DNA from: Paraburkholderia dioscoreae
Lineage (GTDB): Bacteria; Pseudomonadota; Gammaproteobacteria; Burkholderiales; Burkholderiaceae
DNA length: 64,000 nucleotides
Direction of reading: 5' to 3'
Assembly (NCBI RefSeq): GCF_902459535.1
Contig: NZ_LR699555.1
Location: 140,568 to 204,567, forward strand
The translations under genes and the position numbers were made by a program. Positions 7,377 to 15,400 of the stretch are shown here, in pieces. The notes under the pieces were generated by a model that saw only the letters and a program-made list of their open reading frames with translations, was not told the origin of the DNA and did no database searches. Positions within the stretch are counted from its first letter, which is position 1; each line of letters opens with the position of its first letter.

Positions 7377-9296
7377 CTACTTGTCCGCTTCCGCAAGCGC
7401 GCCATCGAAGAAGGCGTTGACCGCCTTGTAACGTCGCGCGCTGTCCCCTTTTGTATAGATCGTGGTCGTGCCAAGGCTGGCGTGGCCGAGGTTCACCTGG
7501 ACGTCTCGTACATCCGCTCCGCTGTCGAGCGTGTGGTTCACGTGCGTATGGCGCAGCCAGTGCGTACTGGCCTTTTTCAGGTCGTCGGCCGAGCCGGGGT
7601 AGGTGGCCTCGAGCTGGTCGGCCGCGCGCTTGAAAATCCGCTTGAACAGCCGCGCAACCGCGTCAGGAGTCAGAGGCTGGCCGGTCTGCAGATGCGCAAT
7701 CAGCGGGGTCTCTTTCGGGCACTTGCCGAGGGGCGGCTCGCGCCGGGCCTGCAGCGTACGTTCCAGTTCCGCCATCAGCCTGACCGGCATCGGCACGTGC
7801 CGCTTGCGGCGCCCCTTACCGTGGACTTTCAGCTCCCACGCATCGGCCAGCGCGCCGTCCAGCGCGGTCCGGGACAGATCTCCAGTGGTTGCCCTGGCCA
7901 GTTCCGCGCGACGCAGGCCGGTCGCATAGGCAAACAGTAGGATGAAGTGGTCGCGTTGCTCCTCCCGCGTGTACGTCACGCGCGTTGTCGTCTGCAGCAC
8001 GTACTTCCATTGGGCGTGCGTGAGCGTACGCCCGGTTGCATCGATTTCGTCAATGTCGTCCGACTTCGGCAGGCCGTGGAACGGGTTGCTGGCCAGATAC
8101 CGCTCTCCGACCAGCCAGCTGCACATCGAGCGCAGGACCTTGCGCGCGATCTCGCGGCTGCGATCGCTCAGGGCTTTTCCGGTGAACGGCCGCCAGGCCG
8201 GCTCGAAACGCTCGACGCGACGATTGCCAACCCAGCGCTCCGCTGGCTGCGGATCCTTCAGGAAAACCTCGATGTACTCGCTGCAATCCAGCGTATTGAG
8301 TGACGACAGCGGTTTGCGTTTTTCCACGACCGCCCACAGCAGCAGGCGTTCGGCCTCGCGCCGGTAAGCCCGGGCCGTATCCGGGCTGCGGGCGCCGCGC
8401 ACGTTCACCCACGCGGCGATCGCAGCGAGATCCGTAGCCAGCTCGGCCTGGTGCGCGGGAACGGGTGCGCGGTTCAGGCCGCGGGAGCCGTCGAGTTCGG
8501 CCGATACGCGCAGGGCTTCCATCGGCACGACGTCCGGCACCGTGCCCGCGATCGGCGGTCGGGAGAGCGCGGGGTGACCGGCGTGCAGCTGCCGGCGGGG
8601 CGTGGTGGCCAGCGGCGAGAGCACCTGACCGAGAGAGCTGGCGTGTAGCGACAGCCAGTCCAGGATGCGCTGCGCGCCCTTCGGACCGAGTTTCGGCACC
8701 TCCATGTGCCAGCGGTTACGGCGTCGGCCAATCAGGGCCAGCAGATCGGCCAGCGTTGAGAGGCCGGCAGCCCGCAGCCTGCCGGCGACGACCGGCTCGA
8801 ACCAGCCGTCGAGCGGGTGGTCCGGACGCGGATCCTGAACCAGCGCCTTTTCCATGCGGGCGAGCGCCGTGGCCTGGCGCTGCCGCAACCGGGCATTGCG
8901 GGCAATCCGCCGGTCCATGCGCGGGGTGGCTTCCGGCGGGTAGTCGGCCAGGTACAGGTCGAGCAGCTCGGCTTCGCTGTAGACGTGGTCCGGGTCAACG
9001 CGATCGCGGTACACGTCAAGCGTCGGTACGTCGTCGGTGCCGTGCAGCTCGGCGAGCGGGATGCTGCCCGGTTTCAGGCGCAGCAGGTGCGCCGCCTCGA
9101 TATCGCGCGCGCGTCGCGCGGCGACGGCCAGCGTGTCGCGCAGCGTGGCGATCAGCCGGCGTGTCACGCGCACGTCGGTGCCCGGCTCACCATAGGCGGT
9201 GTGCAGACCCTCGATCGTCGCGCCCTCAAGGTAGCCGCGGTACAGCGCGAAGTGCTGCCGCGTGAGCCGGCGCACAGCCGGCCTGACCGGCGTCAT
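7377..9296 (-). CDS. long tyrosine recombinase (phage-integrase family)
   Basis: The 639-aa protein is longer than typical 350-400-aa integrases. The C-terminal half carries the catalytic set: R462 in ATGLRRAEL, H578 and R581 in HWLRHTH, H604 in LGHASLGTT, and nucleophile Y613 in IYTKGD. A SAM-like core-binding domain precedes it (about residues 300-400). The N-terminal 280 residues are an added region that includes a helix-hairpin-helix-like stretch (about 190-225, LPKLGPKGAQRILDWL type). The ATG at 9296 overlaps the stop of the upstream gene (ATGA), so the two are coupled. It may act in replicon dimer resolution or integration; no att site was identified. Confidence 0.85.
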   Translation of the reverse strand: MTPVRPAVRRLTRQHFALYRGYLEGATIEGLHTAYGEPGTDVRVTRRLIATLRDTLAVAARRARDIEAAHLLRLKPGSIPLAELHGTDDVPTLDVYRDRVDPDHVYSEAELLDLYLADYPPEATPRMDRRIARNARLRQRQATALARMEKALVQDPRPDHPLDGWFEPVVAGRLRAAGLSTLADLLALIGRRRNRWHMEVPKLGPKGAQRILDWLSLHASSLGQVLSPLATTPRRQLHAGHPALSRPPIAGTVPDVVPMEALRVSAELDGSRGLNRAPVPAHQAELATDLAAIAAWVNVRGARSPDTARAYRREAERLLLWAVVEKRKPLSSLNTLDCSEYIEVFLKDPQPAERWVGNRRVERFEPAWRPFTGKALSDRSREIARKVLRSMCSWLVGERYLASNPFHGLPKSDDIDEIDATGRTLTHAQWKYVLQTTTRVTYTREEQRDHFILLFAYATGLRRAELARATTGDLSRTALDGALADAWELKVHGKGRRKRHVPMPVRLMAELERTLQARREPPLGKCPKETPLIAHLQTGQPLTPDAVARLFKRIFKRAADQLEATYPGSADDLKKASTHWLRHTHVNHTLDSGADVRDVQVNLGHASLGTTTIYTKGDSARRYKAVNAFFDGALAEADK

Positions 9297-10123
9297 GCGG
9301 AATCCGCCCGCTGTGCCGGTGCGACCGGTGCGGCCGGCGGTGTCAGGGTCGCAGTCAGGCGCTCCATCAACGCTGGCAGCACTTGGCACAGGCGGATACG
9401 GCTGTCCAGCTCCTCACGATAGAGCTTGAGCTTGGCCTCGTCGAAGTGCCCCCCGAGATGGAAAACCCTGGCTCCATGGAGTTCGACCCGGTGGGTGATC
9501 GTCGTGGTGCCGCAGTGGCTGAACGCGTTGTAGTGCTTCTTCGCGCGGCGCAGCTGTGCGACCGCGTCGGCGGTCACGCCCAGCTTGACGGCGTTCAGTC
9601 CCAGCTGGCCGACCGCCCGATATCCCTGCGTCCGCTCGTCTTCGTCCCAGACCTTCTCCCAGTAGCGCGCCATGACCGGCGGCTGCTTTGACTTGGTGTC
9701 GATGATCAGCAGCTCGTCGGTTGAGCACAGGATGGACATGGCGATGCCCTCGACGACCTGCCGCATCAGGTTGCCCGCGGCAGGCAGCTTGCCGGTTAGC
9801 AGCAGCTTGGTTGAGATCACGAGGTCATCGAGCACGCCAAACACGAAAGCCCCGACGAGCAAATTGCGCTTCGTCTCCACACGGGTGGCCGCTTCGTTGA
9901 GCGGACCCATCAGGCGGAAGCAGGTGGCCAGCGCCTCGCATAGGTCGAGCAGCGGCTGGCCCAAGTGCTCGGCGAACCTGTCCTTCGGCCAGCGCTCGTC
10001 ACTGAACAGCTCCTGCATCAGGGCTTTGGGGTCGGTCGGGTCGATGGTTGGCGGTGGCATCAGGGGCGCTCGAGCCGGAGACGGGTTGATGGGGTTGCCC
10101 GCAACCCCTTGCGGGACGGGCAT
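9293..10123 (-). CDS. hypothetical protein coupled to the integrase
   Basis: From ATG 10123 the product is 276 aa; an internal ATG at 10060 is the other candidate start. It is helical and has no signal peptide. A central segment ends in RRAKKHYNAFSHCG (about residues 185-200), which resembles the Arg-rich His-containing motifs of HEPN-like proteins; that resemblance is weak. The stop overlaps the integrase start by 4 bp, so the two proteins are probably made together and may act together. Function unknown. Confidence 0.6.
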   Translation of the reverse strand: MPVPQGVAGNPINPSPARAPLMPPPTIDPTDPKALMQELFSDERWPKDRFAEHLGQPLLDLCEALATCFRLMGPLNEAATRVETKRNLLVGAFVFGVLDDLVISTKLLLTGKLPAAGNLMRQVVEGIAMSILCSTDELLIIDTKSKQPPVMARYWEKVWDEDERTQGYRAVGQLGLNAVKLGVTADAVAQLRRAKKHYNAFSHCGTTTITHRVELHGARVFHLGGHFDEAKLKLYREELDSRIRLCQVLPALMERLTATLTPPAAPVAPAQRADSA

Positions 10124-10488
10124 TTCAACGAAGGGTAACGGAGCGCGCGAAATCTGCCAACAAAAAACAGCACTCCCGCTAACTCCAGTTATCAGATGTG
10201 ATTGTTTTCGGATGGGAGCAAGAAACGTTTTTTCGGACGGCCCGCCGGTGCGCCGGCGCATGGCAGCGACCGGCGCGCATTTGCGGGCCGCGGTCGCTCC
10301 GACGACGAAGAAAAGTCTGGTTGCACGATCGCGAAACAGCACCCGTGATTACTTCCGTTATCAACGGTGCGGTTTCTCGAAAGGCACGCTTCGCCGTCCG
10401 TGCCTATTTCCACTGGTGAAAATGGCGGACGGGCGCGTTCACGCGCGCCTAAGCTGAAAGAACAGAAAGCGGCCAGTGGGGAGCGCCC
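10124..10488. other. intergenic region between divergent genes
   Basis: This 365-bp stretch separates the minus-strand integrase operon from the plus-strand membrane-protein gene and must hold both promoters. Related elements containing GTTATCA appear near 10187 and 10351. The motif GTGAAAATGGC at 10416-10426 recurs at 11336-11346. No convincing gene is present. Confidence 0.5.
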
Positions 10489-11295
10489 ATGAAAAAGCGA
10501 AGTTTGCGTGGGGGCTGGAAAATCGCGGTGATCGTCACTGCCATCGCGGTTTGCGGATGCCTGCTATTGGCAGTTCTCTGGACTAGAAGCCCTCAGTCCG
10601 GTGTCCCGCCGGCCGACGCTCCGATCTCAGGCTCGGTCGACAAACTCGATGCCCAAATAGGATCTCCGGCTGAGCACCCCGACATTAGGCAGCTAGACCA
10701 AATGCATTTGTTTGCTGCAGTGGATGAGGTACTGGCGGCGCTGCCGAAAGCCCCGATGGCGTTCAACACGCCTCCGCCTATGAACATCGACGCCGCCGCT
10801 GCCAAAGTCGAGTTGCGCGTCGGTCCAAGGCAGTCGCCTGCGGAACTGGTCAAGTCGATCACCGCTCCCGGCGAGGTTCAGGTGCATGAGGTGCAGATCG
10901 CCAACCGGATGAAGGCAAGTCTGTTTGGCGACCCAGAGGGGCTGACGATCACCCCCCTGTCACCGGCTTCGCAGTTGGTCAGCCGAACGACCCCGTCCAT
11001 CTGGGTCTGGTCGGTCAAGCCCCGCAAAGCGGGTCAATACCGCGTCCACGTTGAACTGGAAGCCGAGGTAAAGATTGACGGCGAGGACACGCCCCGCCTG
11101 ATCGACGTGTTCGACGGAACCATCGCCGTGACCATCACCGGCCCTCAGCGCGTCGAGCATTTCGCCAAAGACAACTGGCAGTGGCTCTGGACCGCCTTGC
11201 TCGTGCCGGCTGGCGGCTGGTGGTGGAAGCGGCGCGAGAAGAAGCCCGAGGACACGAAGCCGGACGACGGACCGAAGATCATCCTGCCGAAGTAG
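10489..11295 (+). CDS. two-segment membrane protein with beta-rich middle domain
   Basis: The 268-aa product has an N-terminal transmembrane helix (about residues 11-30), a mostly beta-strand domain (about 100-225), and a short hydrophobic Trp-rich segment (about 235-247) followed by a Lys/Glu tail. The pattern WVWSVKPRKAGQYRVHVELE followed by NWQWLWTALLVPAG resembles a beta-sandwich plus membrane anchor seen in some bacterial effector or sensor proteins. That is my impression, not an established assignment. The start has GGGGAG 6 bp upstream. The gene stands alone, flanked by copies of GTGAAAATGGC. Confidence 0.6.
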   Translation: MKKRSLRGGWKIAVIVTAIAVCGCLLLAVLWTRSPQSGVPPADAPISGSVDKLDAQIGSPAEHPDIRQLDQMHLFAAVDEVLAALPKAPMAFNTPPPMNIDAAAAKVELRVGPRQSPAELVKSITAPGEVQVHEVQIANRMKASLFGDPEGLTITPLSPASQLVSRTTPSIWVWSVKPRKAGQYRVHVELEAEVKIDGEDTPRLIDVFDGTIAVTITGPQRVEHFAKDNWQWLWTALLVPAGGWWWKRREKKPEDTKPDDGPKIILPK

Positions 11296-12053
11296 GGTGG
11301 TGGGAGGCGCAGCACCGCTGGGGGGATTTTCAGCAGTGAAAATGGCCGATCGCCAGGCGGTCATGCGCGCGACTCCAGCGAGGCCGCGACCCAATCCGCC
11401 ATGAATGTTTCTAGGCACGCCGTAAACGCGTGATCGCGGGCCAGGTCTTGCCATGCGTTGCACGGTACGCGCGCCAGCGGTGCCTTTTCGTACGTCGCGC
11501 TGGCTGTACTTCAGCGGCACGTCAGATCAACGTGACAAATGCGTCAGACTAGAGTCGGTTCTGGCATTGTTCGCGTGTTCGGCGCCTGCGCACCTGACTG
11601 GTCAGTCCTTGTGGGACAAGGATATGCACGGACCTGGAGACCTATCTGCAAACCCCGGCCGTAACGGAATTGTTCGCAAGTTGCGGAACGGATTTCGGGG
11701 CGCTGGCAAGGAGAACCTGAGCCTCTGCGCCGTTGGTCAGCTAAGTGCCGACCACTCGCCGCGCGCGGGCAGCGGTCCGGGAAAGCGCACAAACCCTGCG
11801 CTCAGTAATCCAGCCGAGCGTTTTCACCGGACGCCAAACCATTGACTTTGTTCATTGTGCGATGCGGCTAACGTACACTTTCGTCCGAATTCTGCGTTCA
11901 CCCCATTTGGTCATCCTGCGGACAAATCCGTGAATTGGCATCGTTTGTTCGCGCAATTTCGAGCCAGGGTGGCAACGATGTTTCGCTAGAATCGCAGCAT
12001 CTTTAGGTTCGACACCTAGAATCAGACAAATAGAGTGGAGCGGAACGGAAGTA
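11296..12053. other. 758-bp region without a supported gene
   Basis: Short frames here lack protein-like composition or ribosome sites. The left part holds the GTGAAAATGGC motif (11336-11346) inside TTTTCA-GCAG-TGAAAA. The right part must contain the promoter of the helicase operon. A TAGGT/ACCTA inverted repeat lies at about 12004-12018. The stretch may be the scar where the defence island joined the backbone. Confidence 0.5.
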
Positions 12054-12390
12054 ATGATTGGACGGAACCTGCGCGAAGAATTTCGGCGAAAGCGCCTCAA
12101 ATGGACCGCCATCGACTACGACTCCAAGTACTGCGCCGACGAGCTCATCCGCCGGCGCAGCGCAGGTGGCATTGATCGCCTGTCGCAATCATTGGCCAAT
12201 ACCAGCCTTGATCTGTCCCCGAATCGGATCGAGGCCGATCTGTTCGAACCTCCCAATCCGCTGGAAATCCGCTGCAGCAGGGGGCGTCCTGGCCGACGCC
12301 TCGGCAAGACCATCGAAGCGGCGCTGGTGCAGTGCCAATACTGGACCGAGCGGTCCAGGCGGTGCTCATCGATCAACTCCTTCGTCGGGT
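12054..12390 (+). pseudogene. remnant of an SNF2-family helicase N-terminus
   Basis: Translation begins as an SNF2-type N-terminus (DYDSKYCADELIRRRSAGGI, then LSQSLANTSLDLSPNRIEAD). It then continues as GGVLAD in the +1 frame, and returns to the first frame as LGKTIEAALVQCQYW. The Walker A region GVLAD-EVG-LGKTIEA can only be rebuilt by correcting two frameshifts; about 7 nt are missing between GVLAD and LGKT. The remainder of the protein (DEAH box, helicase C domain) is gone. It lies 96 bp upstream of the intact helicase operon, suggesting an earlier form of the system or a neighbouring one that decayed. Confidence 0.6.
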
Positions 12391-12485
12391 TGGCTGATGT
12401 TCGCCACGAACTACGATTTGACGATCGAATGGAAAGTCTTCGGAAATGATGAGCGCTCTACACGCGAATAAACCAGGGGTACCGC

Positions 12486-15400
12486 ATGCACGTTCTTGAG
12501 ACACATGGGCAAATCATTTCCGACTATGCGAGCTACATCCGTAGCTTCCTGAACATTGAGGATCCGAAGATCCTCGCTGAAGTCGAATCGAAGCTTTCGG
12601 ACGGACGATTGTGGCCAGAGCCGCTGCTCCAGTTCAATCCCGCCTTTCAGATGGTCGGCAGTGTTGCAGAGCAAGCGGCAAAGGGTGCATTCCATCCTGC
12701 CTTGTCCGACATCTTCAAGGACTACTCTTTGTACAAGCATCAGCTCGATGCCATTGAACTCGGTAGCAAGGGTAAGGACTTCATCGTTACCTCTGGAACT
12801 GGATCTGGCAAATCGCTGACCTACATCGGATCGATATTCCACGATCTTCTAGAGCGGCCAAGCGAAAACGGGGTGTGCGCTGTTGTCGTCTACCCGATGA
12901 ATGCGCTCATCAATTCGCAATTCGAGGAATTCAAGCGTTACGAGCAAAACTATATAAAGAGTACTGGCAGGCCGTTCCCGATTTCGTTTGGTCAATATAC
13001 CGGCCAGGAAAACGAGAACACGCGCAGCGCGATGCGTGATCACCCGCCACAGGTTCTGCTCACAAACTACATGATGCTGGAGCTGCTGCTGACCCGCACT
13101 GCCGAGAGGCCAATCCGGGACGGCATCTACGCCAACCTGCGATTTCTGGTCTTCGATGAACTCCACACCTATCGCGGCCGGCAAGGTGCGGATGTCGCGA
13201 TGCTCATTCGCCGAATTCAGGCGCAATGTGAACGTCGCGCCGTGTGCATTGGCACCTCGGCAACGATGGCATCAGGCGGCAGCGTCTCGAGCCAGAAGAG
13301 TCGCATTGCCGCGGTCGCTACCCAGCTTTTTGGCCGCCCGTTCGAACCTTCACAAATCATCGGTGAGTCGCTTGCACGATCACTTGCCCCAAGTGGAGAC
13401 GTACCGGACAGCAAGCAGCTTGCTCAAGCCATCGCCCGGTCGCTAGATGTTGACGCACCGCTTGCCTCATTGAAAAGTCACCCGTTGGCCGTCTGGCTAG
13501 AGAACAGAGTAGCGCTGGCTGAGGTTGGTGCCGATTTGGTTCGAGGTCAGCCGAGGCGAATTTCGGAAGTTGTCGACGAGCTGGTACGCGACGCGGGCGT
13601 GTCACGGCCGGAAGCGGCATCGGCGGTGAGCTCGCTCCTGCAGTGGATCAGCAACGTCAACGAGAGACTGCAAGCCGATGGACAGCGCTACACGGTGCTT
13701 CCGTTCAAGTTGCATCAGTTCATTTCTCAGACGGGTTCGGTCTACACAACACTTGATCAGGACGAGCATCGCTTCATCACGTTGGAGCCGGGTGTCTACA
13801 AGGTCGACGAGAAGGAAAAGAAGCCGATCTATCCGAACGTCTTTAGCCGTATCAGTGGGCATGCCTTCATCTGTGTCACGCGGGTTGGCGATCGGCTTGA
13901 ACCAAGGGAGTTCCGAGAATCGTCGGAGGACGACGAGGGGGCAAGTGATGGATACTTGATCGTCGGCGACGACGTCTGGGACGAACACGATGACCTGGCC
14001 TTCTTGCCAGACTCCTGGCTGAACCGGAACAAAACTGCACCCGATACGCGCAAACGCGCGCAGTTTCCCGTTCGATTGGGCTTCGATGAAACAGGTCGCT
14101 GCTCGGAAACAGAGCCGCTTCGGTGGTGGGGATGGTTCATGAGGGCCCCACTGCTATTCGATCCCACCGCTGGTGTGTTCTACGACACCAAAACGAACGA
14201 AGGCACGAAGCTCACCAAGCTGGGCAGCGAGGGGCGCAGCACGTCTACCACGATAACGACGTTCTCGATTCTCAACAGGCTCAGCGATGCTGGGTATGCC
14301 GTCCGCGATCAGAAGCTGATCAGTTTCACTGACAACCGGCAGGACGCCGCACTGCAAGCGGGTCACTTCAACGACTTCGTCGAAGTGATTCGTCTGCGAG
14401 CTGGTATTTACCAGGCTTTGTCGCGAGCCGGAGAAAGCGGCCTCACCTTCGAGCGTTTGGGGTTAGCGGTCTTCGACGCGCTCGGACTCCCGTTCGTTGA
14501 GTACGCCAATAAAAAAGAGGAGCCAGAGCTCGCTCACGTCCGGCGAAGCTATGAGGAGGCCTTTCAGACGTATCTGTTGTACCGCGCATTGGCAGATTTG
14601 CGCCGGAGTTGGCGAATCGTGCTCCCGAATCTTGAGCAATGCGCGCTACTCAGCATCGGGTACGCAGACCTTCCCGAGGTTGCCGACAACGACAAGTACT
14701 GGGACAAGGTACCCGTGCTGGACGCACTTTCACAGGAGGATCGAGCGGCATTCATAGCGACGATCCTCGACTTCTTCCGCCTCGAATATGCAGTCCACAG
14801 TGAAAACTATCTGACGCAAGCCAAGATCCGCGAGAACGAGAAGCTGTTTCGCGAGCGGCTTCGAGCGCCGTGGACACTCGACCCGAACGAAAACATCCGT
14901 GACCCGTTCTACATGCGTCTGGAGACGTTGCATCGCGGTGCAAAGGTGTCATCCAAGAGCATGGGCCCCGCCAGCGGCCTAGGTAAATTTATCAAGCTGT
15001 TCATCAAACAACAGAGCATTGACGTCGATCTCCGCGGCGATCACTACAGGGACTTCATCCGGCTTCTGATGCAGAAACTGGAAGGTGCGGACTACCTTGT
15101 TTCGCAGGCTGCCAAGGGAGAGACGAACGAAAATGTGCCGCTATACCGCTTGCGGATCGAAAAGCTCATCTGGCGGGTCGGCGATTTGAAGACGGTCAAG
15201 GCTGATCTCATCAAGCGGCGCAGCTATAAGGGCCAGGCGCCACAGCCGAATCTGTTCTTCCAGGACCTTTATCAGCGTAACTTCGCTCGCGCAAAGCGGC
15301 TTCGCGCTGAAGACCATACAGGTCAGCTCGGCGTCGACGAGCGCCGCGACCGGGAAGATCGGTTCCGAGCCGACTGGTATCTGGATCAAAACCAGAAGCT

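Noticed and set aside
8465..9265. Long plus-strand open frames antisense to the integrase
   Set aside because: They are Arg/Ala/Gly-rich shadows of the high-G+C integrase gene with no ribosome site or family pattern.
11453..11845. Open frame in the gap before the helicase operon
   Set aside because: Its start lacks a ribosome site and its composition is not protein-like; no motif was recognised.
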